Source: Streptomyces sp. CB02980
GTDB taxonomy: Bacteria > Actinomycetota > Actinomycetes > Streptomycetales > Streptomycetaceae
DNA: 64,000 nt
Reading direction: 5' to 3'
NCBI RefSeq assembly: GCF_014451325.2
Contig: NZ_JACSCH020000010.1
Coordinates: 231,098 to 295,097, forward strand
The position numbers and the translations under genes were made by a program. Shown here piece by piece: positions 37,042 to 46,493 of the stretch; position 1 is the first letter of the stretch; the number at the start of each line of letters is the position of its first letter. Under the pieces are notes generated by a model that had not been told where the DNA came from, ran no database searches, and saw only the letters and a list, made by a program, of their open reading frames with translations.

Positions 37042-37079
37042 CGGGTGCTCCGCCCTCCTCGGGAAGGGCGGAGCACCCG
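37042..37079 (+). terminator. Terminator between ALF genes
   Basis: A perfect 15-bp inverted repeat (cgggtgctccgccct, 8-base loop) followed by tttctct. It separates the two-gene ALF unit from the large ALF gene. Confidence 0.75.
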
Positions 37080-37133
37080 TTTCTCTGTTCCCGATCCATC
37101 CCGGATTTCACATACTTCAGGGGGATATTTCTC

Positions 37134-40100
37134 ATGGGAGAGACCTTCCGGCCGAGGGCCGGAAGACGGCCCGGCCGTGCCCGGGCCGTCGCAGCCAGGG
37201 CGGTGTCCCTGGCGCTGGCCACGGCGCTGCTCGCGGGTCTGACAGGACAGGCGTCCGCGGCACCCGCCGCCGGAGCGCCGGCCGGCGCGGCCCTCGACGC
37301 CCGCGCCTGGGACGTCGTGCAGCGGGGGAATGCGGCACTGGCCGAGGCGCGAGCCACACCACCGGCGGACACCCGCACCGAACTCGACCGGATCAGCGAC
37401 GAACGTGACCGTCAACTGGTCGAGGACTACGCGCAGTTCGACGATGAGGAGGAAGTCCGCGAGGCTGCGAGGAAGGCGCTCGACAGCACGGATCCGAACG
37501 CGATCCGGGACTTCCTGGAGCGCGGCGAGGCCGAGGCCCGCCAGCGGGCCCGGGACAAGCGGAACGCGGCCGACGTCGAGAACCGGCAGAAGATCGAGGC
37601 ATTGCGGGGCACGGGCGGGCCGTACTTCAACGCCGAGGTCCAGCGCGTACTGAACGGCACCGCTCGGGACCGCGCGGACTTCCTGGCCTTCGGCGCCGAG
37701 ATCGCCCGGCAGCGGGACAAGGCCACCGAGCAGAACGAACGGCAGCGCGCGGCCGAGAACCGCAAGCGGGTGGAGATGCTCGCCGCGATCGGCGGACCAG
37801 AGGTCAAGCGCGCCGCGCAGGTGGCGCTCGCCACCGCCGACGACAAGCTGATCGCCGAGTTCCTCGAGAAGGGCTATCTGGTCGCGGCGCGGAAGGACGC
37901 CGACGACCGGGCCGCACAGGAGAAGGCGCAGAAGGACGCCCTGGAGGCGGCGGAGCGGCTGCGCAAGCTGGCCGAGAATTCCGCCCGCGCCGCCGAGGCC
38001 CGTACGAAGCTGATCGCCGTTCACGGCGACGCGGTCCGGGCCCTCAAGAACTCCTCCAACGCCATGAGCCTGGCAGCCGCGGCCTCGCGCAACGCCGACC
38101 GGTTGCTCGCGGCGGACCGAGCGGGCAAGCGCCTTTCGGACTACACGGAGGTGAAGAAGGACGTAGCCCGCCAGGTGGGCTTCGCCGACACCGCAGCCAA
38201 GCAGGCCCAGGTCGCGTCGGGGCAGGCGAAGGTCCAGGCCGAGATCCTGGTGGAGACCGGCCTGACGTACGGCACCCAGTGGGCCGACATCGCCGCCGGC
38301 ATCGCCGCCGCGTCCGACGCCGCACTGCGGGCCGCGCAGACCGCCCAGCACGCGGTCGACGCCACCGCCGCCGACGCGGCCGGCCTCAACGCGCAGAACC
38401 AGGCCGAGCTGCACGAGAAGCAGGCCAAGGCATGGCGCGCCAACACCGAGCAGCACGCCAAGGCGGCAGCCGGTCTCGCGGCCGCCGCGGCCAAGCAGGC
38501 GAAGATCGCGGCGGACGCGGCGGCCACGTCGCGTCGGGCACGGATCGAGGCCGAAGCGGCCGAGACGTCGGCCTGGGCCCACGCGCAGCGCACCCGCGAC
38601 GCCCGGATCGAGGCGCAGCAGCAGGCGAAGGTGGCGGCCGAGCAGCGCGGGATCGCGGAGCGGGAGCGGCAGTTGGCCGCCGCCGCGCGCGTACGCGCGG
38701 AGCAGGAGCGGGACAAGGCCACCGCCGCCCGGGCGCGCGCGGAGGCCGAGCAGCGCATCGCGTCGGCCAAGCGCGCCGATGCCCAGGCCGCTGCCGCGAC
38801 GGCGGCGGAGAAGCGGGCACGCGCGCAGACCCAGGAGGGCATCGCCGCCGAGGCGGACCGCAAGGCGCGCGGGGAGGAGTCCAAGGCCCGCACCGCACGG
38901 AACAACGCGAACGAGGCCGAGCGGCTGCACAAGGCGGAGGAAGCCAGGGCCAAGGCCAACGAGGCACTGGCAGCCGCCTCCGCCGGCACCGAGCACGCGG
39001 AGACCGCGCGAGCGGCGGCCACCGAGGCCCGCGGCGCGGCCAACGCGGCGGGCACGGCGGCCGCACGGGCGCGAACCGCCGCGGACGGGTCGTCGGCGGC
39101 GGCGACACGGTCGCGGCAGGCGGCCATCGAGGCCGACGGCGCGGCCGGCCGGGCTCGCGCGGCCGCCCAGGAGGCGAACGCGCATGCCTCGCGGGCGAAC
39201 GCGGCGGCCAATACCGCCGAGGCGGCCGCCCGCGCCGCCGACGCGGCGGCGAACCGGGCCGAATCGGAGGCGGCGGCCACCCACGCGGCCGCGAACCGGG
39301 CCGGCGCCAAGGCGGCCGAGGCCACCGCGCAGGAGGCCCGCGCGGGTATCGCCGCGCACGAGGCCTCGCGCCTCGCGGGCCTCGCGGCGATCCACGCCAA
39401 CCAGGCGCTGCAGTCCGCGAACCGCACGCGCGAGGAGGCCGAGGGAGCCACCCGCGAAGCCGGCATGGCGCGCGTGCAGGCGGGTATCGCCCTTCAGGCC
39501 GCGGTCTCCGCACGCACCACCGCCGCGGGCATCGCGGACCCGGCGAACACCGCCATCGCCCTCACCGCTCCGTTCGCCGGCACCGACGTGGGCGCCGACT
39601 TCGCGACCGAGGTGGCCAAGGCGGCACAGCAGCTCGGTCTTGAGGAGGCGGCCAAGGCCGAAGCAAGGGCGACCGAGGCGGTCAAGGCCGCCGAGGCGGC
39701 CGAGACGGCGGCCAGGAACGCCAACGCCCAGGTCGCACCCGCGTTCAAGGCCGCCGCCGCGGCAGCACGCTCCTCGGCGGACGCCGCGCGCTCCGCCGCC
39801 GCCGCGATCAGGTCCTCGGCGCAGGCCGCCGAGGACGGCGCCAAGGCAAGAGCCGCCGCCGTCCGCGCCACCCAGGCCGACACCCAGGCCCAGGGCGACG
39901 CCCGGCTCGCCCGCGAGGCGGCCAACCAGGCCTTCGCCGACGCGGCGGCCGCCCGGACCGCCGCCACGCAGGCGGAGGCCGAAGCCCAGCGGGCACGCGA
40001 CGCCGCCACCGAGGCGGAGAGGCAGGCCATCGCGGCCGGCCATGCCGCGACGCTGGCCGAGAAGGAGGCGGCCACCGCGGAGGCGGCCGCCGAGCAGGCG

Positions 40101-41267
40101 GCCAAGGACGCCGCCGACGCCGCGAAGCTGGCGACCTCGGCGGAGGAGTACGCCACCTCGGCCGAGACGGCGGCGAAGAACGCCGGCACGTATGCCAAGG
40201 AGGCCGACGAGGCGGCCAAGAGGGCCGAGGAGTTCCAGCGCGAAGAGCAGCGCAAGTCCCGTGAGGAAGCGGCCAGGGGGCAGGTGCCGCCCCCGGTCGA
40301 TGCCGACGCGGACACCGTGAAGAAGGCCCTCGCCGAGGCGGGGCTGACCGAGGAGGAGTACCGGACGGCCCTGGAGCTGTCGGGGCAGGACATCCTCGAC
40401 TACCTGATCGAGAACGGGGGTGAGCTGCTGGTCGAGATGTTCGCCGAGGACATCATGGCCTGCATCGAGGACCCGGACATCCCCACCTGTCTGTGGGCGA
40501 TCATCTCCGTGCTGCCGGTGGGCAAGCTACTCAAGCTCGGCTCGAAGCTCCCGAAGATCACCAAGGCGATCTGGGGGATCGGCGCGTTCCTCGACAAGGT
40601 CGCCGACGCGAAGAAGAAGCTCAAGAAGTACGACAAGGCGCTGGAGCGGGCCAAGAAGGCCACCAAGTGCCTGACCGACGACGGCAAGGGCGGAGGCAAG
40701 GGCGGCAAGGGAGGCAAGACCCTCGAAAGGGCCACCGCCGCCGGTACCGCTCTCCCCGGCAGCGCGCGCAGCGGGATGCTCCGTACCGGCAGCGGCAGCC
40801 GGCTCCAGTCGGCCGCCGCGGACGACGCCGACCTCGGCTGCGGTCCGTACATCTGGGTGCCGTTCCGCCCCGGCGTCGACGACGAGCCGCAGGGCGACGT
40901 CCCGGCGGACATCGGGGAACCGTTCGGTGCGTTCCTGCGCCCCGGCGAGTACATCTTCGTCGTCCGCCTGGACGGTTCGCTGCGCGCCGCGCACGTGGAC
41001 GACATACGTGCCGTCAACCCCGGCGGGGGTCACACCTCGCTGGGCGAACGCAAGCCCGTACTCATGGCGGGCGAGCTGGACGTGGCTCCCGGCGGTGTGT
41101 TCACCCGGATCGAGAACTTCTCCGGGCACTACATGCCGTTGGACAGGGAGGGGTTCACTCCTCTGAAGGAGGTCACTCGCGCGGCCTTCCTCGGGCACGG
41201 CTGGCTGTTCCCCGAGAAGGCATGGAAGTACTACCCCGGCCCCAAGATTCCCCGACCGGGTGCATGA
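37134..41267 (+). CDS. Very large secreted ALF/Ala-rich stalk protein with toxin-like C-terminus
   Basis: 1377 residues. Order: signal peptide (1-43, ending ASA); three ALF repeats (about 95-280); an extremely Ala/Glu/Arg/Lys-rich helical stalk (about 280-1045) with heptad-like repeats; a linker (about 1050-1180) with IEDPDIPTCLWAIISVLPVG and a Lys-rich helix, like the segment that precedes the toxin module in many Streptomyces polymorphic toxins; a Gly/Lys hinge (about 1186); and a C-terminal globular domain (about 1210-1377) with HTSLGERKPVLMAGEL and ENFSGHYMP. No nuclease or deaminase motif was identified, so toxin activity is an inference. The ATG at 37134 has AGGGGGAT upstream. A hairpin follows the stop. 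Base composition is constrained by Ala codons, so antisense frames are long. Confidence 0.75.
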   Translation: MGETFRPRAGRRPGRARAVAARAVSLALATALLAGLTGQASAAPAAGAPAGAALDARAWDVVQRGNAALAEARATPPADTRTELDRISDERDRQLVEDYAQFDDEEEVREAARKALDSTDPNAIRDFLERGEAEARQRARDKRNAADVENRQKIEALRGTGGPYFNAEVQRVLNGTARDRADFLAFGAEIARQRDKATEQNERQRAAENRKRVEMLAAIGGPEVKRAAQVALATADDKLIAEFLEKGYLVAARKDADDRAAQEKAQKDALEAAERLRKLAENSARAAEARTKLIAVHGDAVRALKNSSNAMSLAAAASRNADRLLAADRAGKRLSDYTEVKKDVARQVGFADTAAKQAQVASGQAKVQAEILVETGLTYGTQWADIAAGIAAASDAALRAAQTAQHAVDATAADAAGLNAQNQAELHEKQAKAWRANTEQHAKAAAGLAAAAAKQAKIAADAAATSRRARIEAEAAETSAWAHAQRTRDARIEAQQQAKVAAEQRGIAERERQLAAAARVRAEQERDKATAARARAEAEQRIASAKRADAQAAAATAAEKRARAQTQEGIAAEADRKARGEESKARTARNNANEAERLHKAEEARAKANEALAAASAGTEHAETARAAATEARGAANAAGTAAARARTAADGSSAAATRSRQAAIEADGAAGRARAAAQEANAHASRANAAANTAEAAARAADAAANRAESEAAATHAAANRAGAKAAEATAQEARAGIAAHEASRLAGLAAIHANQALQSANRTREEAEGATREAGMARVQAGIALQAAVSARTTAAGIADPANTAIALTAPFAGTDVGADFATEVAKAAQQLGLEEAAKAEARATEAVKAAEAAETAARNANAQVAPAFKAAAAAARSSADAARSAAAAIRSSAQAAEDGAKARAAAVRATQADTQAQGDARLAREAANQAFADAAAARTAATQAEAEAQRARDAATEAERQAIAAGHAATLAEKEAATAEAAAEQAAKDAADAAKLATSAEEYATSAETAAKNAGTYAKEADEAAKRAEEFQREEQRKSREEAARGQVPPPVDADADTVKKALAEAGLTEEEYRTALELSGQDILDYLIENGGELLVEMFAEDIMACIEDPDIPTCLWAIISVLPVGKLLKLGSKLPKITKAIWGIGAFLDKVADAKKKLKKYDKALERAKKATKCLTDDGKGGGKGGKGGKTLERATAAGTALPGSARSGMLRTGSGSRLQSAAADDADLGCGPYIWVPFRPGVDDEPQGDVPADIGEPFGAFLRPGEYIFVVRLDGSLRAAHVDDIRAVNPGGGHTSLGERKPVLMAGELDVAPGGVFTRIENFSGHYMPLDREGFTPLKEVTRAAFLGHGWLFPEKAWKYYPGPKIPRPGA

Positions 41268-41272
41268 CTGTC

Positions 41273-41303
41273 CCGGGGACGGTCTCCTGGAGACCGTCCC
41301 CGG
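41273..41303 (+). terminator. Terminator after the large ALF gene
   Basis: A perfect 14-bp stem (ccggggacggtctc, 3-base loop) six bases after the stop codon. Confidence 0.75.
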
Positions 41304-41362
41304 CAGGACCCACGCACGACCGAACACCGTCCACCGCACCTCCGACCGAAGCCCTGGTGGCC

Positions 41363-42055
41363 ATGGAAACCTCGCCCTATCCCGAACCCGACGTACGTCT
41401 GGCGCGCCTGGCCGGCGCGGTCGGCCTCCCGGCCGAGTGGCCCCCCACCGAGGAGTTCCTCGACGGCCTCGCGCGGCGGACCGGGCTGCGCGCCCACGAC
41501 CTCCTGCTCGTCGCGGACATCCCCCTGCCCGGGACCGCGTGGCTCTTCGACGAGACGGCCGGCGCCTCCAGCTCCCTGGTGTCGCGCTCTCTCGCGCTGC
41601 CCGCGTCCGGTCGTCGGCTGCTGCGCACCCGCGCACGCTCCCTGACCGCGCCGACGGGCACGCTCGCCCCGTGGCAGCCCCGCCCGTACGAGCAGTACCC
41701 ACCGGGCTTCGGCTCGCTCCTCCTCCGGATGCTGGCCCTCCGCAACCTGAACTGGTCGGGGACGGCCAAGGCGATGTGCCTGATGTCCGGTGTCTGCAAG
41801 GCGGCTTCGACGATCGGCGCGGTGGGGCGAGGCGCCAAGCCGCTCGACGCGGAGATGCTGGACGGCTTCGCCGCGACCCTCGGCGTGCCGGTCGCCGTCC
41901 TGGCCGGGCTGACCGGCGTCCACCCGTCGGCGGACGGCCGGGAACCCGCCCCCGAGGTGGTCGACACGGCGGCGCTGATCTGGGAGGTCCGGCACGTGAC
42001 CTGGGATCAGGAGAGTGAGCTCAGCGAGTACGCGGAGGAGCTGGGCAGGGACTGA
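41363..42055 (+). CDS. Putative helix-turn-helix regulator-like protein
   Basis: 230 residues, soluble, no signal peptide. The family is not recognised with certainty. A segment at about residues 115-180 (SGTAKAMCLMSGVCKAAS, then LDAEMLDGFAATLGVPVAVLAGLTGV) resembles the helix-turn-helix and following helices of XRE-type regulators. The N-terminal part (about 8-45) has a similar small helical pattern ending LGLRAHDLLLVADI-like. The ATG at 41363 is chosen because the terminator of the previous gene lies before it. An ATG at 41264 overlapping the previous stop would also keep the frame, but it would put the hairpin in the coding region. Position after a toxin-like protein could mean an immunity or control role, but nothing in the sequence shows this. 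Confidence 0.55.
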   Translation: METSPYPEPDVRLARLAGAVGLPAEWPPTEEFLDGLARRTGLRAHDLLLVADIPLPGTAWLFDETAGASSSLVSRSLALPASGRRLLRTRARSLTAPTGTLAPWQPRPYEQYPPGFGSLLLRMLALRNLNWSGTAKAMCLMSGVCKAASTIGAVGRGAKPLDAEMLDGFAATLGVPVAVLAGLTGVHPSADGREPAPEVVDTAALIWEVRHVTWDQESELSEYAEELGRD

Positions 42056-42058
42056 CGA

Positions 42059-42096
42059 CGGGAGGGCGGGAAGCCTCCACGCCTCCCGCCCTCCCG
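42059..42096. terminator. Bidirectional hairpin terminator
   Basis: A 13-bp inverted repeat (cgggagggcggga, 12-base loop) between two convergent genes, followed by a second smaller ggcaccgg/ccggtgcc repeat near 42107-42130. Confidence 0.6.
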
Positions 42097-42149
42097 CACG
42101 CGCACGGCACCGGACCCTCACCCGGTGCCTCCCGCGCCGCCCGGGCCCC

Positions 42150-43097
42150 TCAGCCCGTGCTACCGGGTCTCTCCTCCCGGTGGTACGTGTGGAACCCGCG
42201 CCCCGTCTTGCGGCCGAGCAGCCCCGCCTCCACCATCCGCAGGAGCAGGGGCGGCGGGGCGTACAGGGGTTCCTTGAACTCCTCGTAGAGGGATTCGGCG
42301 ATGGCGGCGACGGTGTCGAGGCCGATCAGGTCGGCGAGCCTCAGCGGGCCCATCGGGTGGGCACAGCCCAGTTCCATGCCGCGGTCGACGTCCGTGGTGG
42401 TGGCGAAGCCGGACTCGGTCATGCGGATCGCGGAGAGCAGGTAGGGGACGAGCAGGGCGTTGACGACGAAGCCGGCCCGGTCCCCGGAGTGGATGACCGT
42501 CTTGCCGAGGACGTGGGTGGCGAACTCGGTCACGGCCGACGTGACGTCGGCCGAGGTGTGCAGGGTGGTGACGACCTCCACGAGCGGCAGCACGGGAACG
42601 GGGTTGAAGAAGTGGAGCCCGACGACCCGGTCGGCGCGGCCGGTGGCCATGCCCAGACGCATCACGGGGAGGGAGGAGGTGTTCGTGGCCAGGATGGCCG
42701 CCGGATCGTCGACGATCTTGTCGAGGGCGGCGAACACCTCCGTCTTGGCGTCGGCGTCCTCGGTGACGGCCTCGACGACCAGCTGCCGGTCGGCGAGATC
42801 GGTGAGCTCCGCGGTGACGGTGACCCGTGCGAGGGCGGCCTCGGCCGAGGGGCGGTCGAGCTTGCCGCGCTGCACGGCGCGTTCGAGGGAGACGGCGATC
42901 CGCTCCCGGGCCTTCGCCGCCGCCGGGCGGCTCGCCTCGCAGAGCAGGGTGTCGAGCCCCGCCCGCGCGCATACCTCGGCGATACCGGCGCCCATCAGGC
43001 CGCCGCCGACGACGCCGGCGCGGCGGATGCTCGCGGCGCTCATGCCCGCGGCGATGCCCGCAGCGCCCGTGCGTGCGGCCCTGCCCGCGGCGCTCAT
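42150..43097 (-). CDS. 3-hydroxyacyl-CoA (3-hydroxybutyryl-CoA) dehydrogenase
   Basis: 315 residues. The NAD-binding motif AGVVGGGLMGAGIAEVCARAG (about 27-46) and the HCDH substrate motif VGLHFFNPVPVLPLVEVV (about 148-165) identify the short 3-hydroxyacyl-CoA dehydrogenase family. The C-terminal helical dimerisation domain ends LLGRKTGRGFHTY. It interconverts acetoacetyl-CoA and 3-hydroxybutyryl-CoA or longer homologues. The ATG at 43097 overlaps the aceB stop (ATGA), so it belongs to the glyoxylate operon. A second ATG 18 codons in, just before the fold, is possible. Confidence 0.87.
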   Translation of the reverse strand: MSAAGRAARTGAAGIAAGMSAASIRRAGVVGGGLMGAGIAEVCARAGLDTLLCEASRPAAAKARERIAVSLERAVQRGKLDRPSAEAALARVTVTAELTDLADRQLVVEAVTEDADAKTEVFAALDKIVDDPAAILATNTSSLPVMRLGMATGRADRVVGLHFFNPVPVLPLVEVVTTLHTSADVTSAVTEFATHVLGKTVIHSGDRAGFVVNALLVPYLLSAIRMTESGFATTTDVDRGMELGCAHPMGPLRLADLIGLDTVAAIAESLYEEFKEPLYAPPPLLLRMVEAGLLGRKTGRGFHTYHREERPGSTG

Positions 43098-44692
43098 GCC
43101 TGCCTCTCCGCGGTCGTGGTGCGGACGAGGTGGCGGGTGTACGCCTCCGGGGTGAAGAACAGCGGCAGCTCGGCCGCGAGCGCGGTCCTCTCGAACAGCT
43201 CGCGGACCTCGTCGAGTGCGGCCCACGGGTACTCCGCGCAGAGCCCGGCCAGCTCCTCGTCGAGCACCAGGAGCACGGCTTCCCGGTCGATCACGCGGTG
43301 GCGCAGCCACTGCCAGATCTGGACGCGGGCGATCTCGGCCGTGGCGGCGTCCTCCATCAGGCCGCGGAGGGCGACGGCTCCCTGTCCGCGCAGCCAGGCG
43401 TCGAAGTAGCGCAGCGACACGGCGATGTTGGTCCGCACGCCCTCCTCCGTCGGCGGGCCACTGATCCGGCGCACGGAGAGAAGGTCCGTGGCCGTGGTCT
43501 CCACGTCGTCCCGGGTCCGATGGAGCTGCTCGGGCCGGTCACCCAGTACGCCGTCGAAGACAGCGCGGCAGACCGGGACGAGCCCCGGGTGCGCGACCCA
43601 GGAGCCGTCGAAGCCGTCCTCGGCCTCCCGCTCCTTGTCGAGCCTCACCTTGGCGAGGGCCGCCTCGTGCGCGGCCGGGTCCTTGCCGGGCACCTGAGCG
43701 GCCATGCCACCGATGGCATGGGCGCCGCGCCGGTGGCAGGTGCGGACCAGGAGATCGGTGTAGGCGCGCATGAACGGGGCGGTCATGGTGACCTTCGCCC
43801 GGTCGGGGAGCAGGAAGTCGGTCCGGTGGCCGAAGGTCTTGATGAGGCTGAACAGGTAGTCCCAGCGCCCGGCGTTGAGGCCGGCGCTGTGCTCGCGGAG
43901 CTCGTGGAGGATCTCCTCCATCTGGAACGCGGCGGTGATCGTCTCGATGAGGACGGTGGCGCGGACGGTGCCCCGGGGGATGCCGAGGAGTTCCTGGGCC
44001 AGGACGAACACGTCGTTCCAGAGCCGGGCCTCGTAGTGGTTCTCCAGCTTGGGGAGGTAGAAGTACGGGCCGTACCCGGCGTCGATCTGCCGCTGGGCGC
44101 AGTGGAAGAAGTAGAGCCCGAAGTCGACCAGGGAAGCCGGGACCGGACGGCCGTCGAAGTCCAGGTGCTCCTCGTCGAGGTGCCAGCCGCGCGGCCGGAC
44201 CATGATCGTGGCGAGGTTCTCGCCGAGGCGGTACTCCTTGCCGCCGTCGGCGGTGAAGTCGATCCGCCGCTCGATGGCGTCGAGCAGGACGAGCTGACCC
44301 TCGATGACGTTGTCCCACGTGGGCGCGGTGGCGTCCTCGAAGTCCGCCATCCACACGCGGGCTCCGGAGTTGAGCGCGTTGACCGCCATCCGGCGCTCGG
44401 GCGGGCCGGTGATCTCGACACGGCGGTCGGTCAGGCCGGGGGCGGGCGGGCCGACCCTCCAGGTCCGGTCGGCGCGGACGGCCGAGGTGGCGACCGGGAA
44501 GTCGAGCGGCGAGCCGGTGGCGAGCCGGATGGCCTGCCGGCGGCGCTCCTTCAGGAGCCACTGGCGGCGCTCGCCGAAGGCGGCGGCGAGCCTGCCGACG
44601 AAGTCCAGGGCTGCCGGGGTGAGGATCTCGTCGTGGCGGTCACCCGGGGCGGCCAGGACACGGACGTGACGGGTCGGGGCGCTGGTGGTCAT
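43094..44692 (-). CDS. aceB: Malate synthase A
   Basis: 532 residues, the normal malate synthase A length. It condenses glyoxylate with acetyl-CoA to malate in the glyoxylate shunt. Visible: VWMADFEDATAPTWDN (about 112-127), the MVRPRGWHLDEEH segment carrying a catalytic arginine, VLIETITAAFQMEEIL (about 246-261) with a metal-binding Glu, and the catalytic Asp region near NIAVSLRYFDAWLRG. Downstream of aceA on the same strand, with an inverted repeat between them that may reduce read-through. Confidence 0.93.
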   Translation of the reverse strand: MTTSAPTRHVRVLAAPGDRHDEILTPAALDFVGRLAAAFGERRQWLLKERRRQAIRLATGSPLDFPVATSAVRADRTWRVGPPAPGLTDRRVEITGPPERRMAVNALNSGARVWMADFEDATAPTWDNVIEGQLVLLDAIERRIDFTADGGKEYRLGENLATIMVRPRGWHLDEEHLDFDGRPVPASLVDFGLYFFHCAQRQIDAGYGPYFYLPKLENHYEARLWNDVFVLAQELLGIPRGTVRATVLIETITAAFQMEEILHELREHSAGLNAGRWDYLFSLIKTFGHRTDFLLPDRAKVTMTAPFMRAYTDLLVRTCHRRGAHAIGGMAAQVPGKDPAAHEAALAKVRLDKEREAEDGFDGSWVAHPGLVPVCRAVFDGVLGDRPEQLHRTRDDVETTATDLLSVRRISGPPTEEGVRTNIAVSLRYFDAWLRGQGAVALRGLMEDAATAEIARVQIWQWLRHRVIDREAVLLVLDEELAGLCAEYPWAALDEVRELFERTALAAELPLFFTPEAYTRHLVRTTTAERQA

Positions 44693-44716
44693 CGAACTCT
44701 CCTGAGCTGCGAGGGG

Positions 44717-44754
44717 GAACGGGGGCGGGCGGCGACGGTCGCTCGCCCCCGTTC
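44717..44754 (-). terminator. Inverted repeat between aceA and aceB
   Basis: gaacgggggcg pairs with cgcccccgttc across a 16-base GC-rich loop. It could be a partial terminator or an mRNA processing hairpin separating the two coding regions. Confidence 0.5.
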
Positions 44755-44792
44755 GTCCGGAGGCGCGATCCGGTCGGGCGCCGGAGGGCGTC

Positions 44793-46118
<1,326 letters not shown>

Positions 46119-46162
46119 GACCGTCACCGTCTCCATGAGTCGTTCGAGCGGGCCGTGCACGT

Positions 46163-46184
46163 CAAAGGTGCAAAGGCTTGGCAC
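46163..46184. promoter_or_regulatory. Candidate RamB-like box upstream of aceA
   Basis: The stretch caaaggtgcaaaggcttggc (complement contains gccaagcctttgcacc) resembles the TTTGCAAA-core RamB box and lies about 45-65 bases upstream of the aceA start. Confidence 0.4.
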
Positions 46185-46387
46185 TGTGTGCCGTCGATGG
46201 GGTGCGGCCCGCCGTCCCGCGTGGAACGAACTGAGCAATCGTGCCGAACCGCCGACTGGTACCCGCCGGGATCGCCGACGTCAGGGCATGAGTCGCGCCC
46301 GGTGGTACCGCCTGCGCCGACTGGATCGGCGGGCCGCAGGACGACTCTCCCAATGACACTGGGTGCCATCAACCGTGGACGACTGCC

Positions 46388-46431
46388 AACTTCTGCGAAT
46401 CTTCTCGGGCTGATTTGCCAAGTCTGCGAAG
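46388..46431. promoter_or_regulatory. Candidate RamB-like operator pair near the regulator gene
   Basis: Two direct repeats, aacttctgcgaat (46388-46400) and ccaagtctgcgaag (46418-46431), share ctgcgaa with 30-base spacing, about three helical turns. They match the AACTTTGCAAA-type RamB box loosely and sit 60-100 bases before the regulator start, consistent with autoregulation. Confidence 0.45.
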
Positions 46432-46493
46432 GTCGCCCAGCTCGGATCCCGGCGTAGTGTGAGCCGGGAGTCGAGGGAGTCGAGGGGGGTCGG

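Larger units (their letters stand above)
46119..46493. other. Divergent aceA / ramB-like control region
   Basis: 375 bases without a gene between aceA and the RamB-like regulator. It holds the two divergent promoters and at least three short elements resembling RamB boxes (listed separately). The sequence is noticeably less GC-rich around 46380-46440. Confidence 0.6.

Noticed and set aside
36498..40043. A 1181-codon open frame on the minus strand
   Set aside because: Mirror image of the Ala-codon-rich stalk of the large ALF gene; Gly/Leu/Arg composition results from that bias.
41264..41362. Start of the 230-residue gene at the ATG overlapping the large ALF stop
   Set aside because: It would place a perfect 14-bp terminator hairpin inside the reading frame; the ATG at 41363 is preferred, though the question is open.
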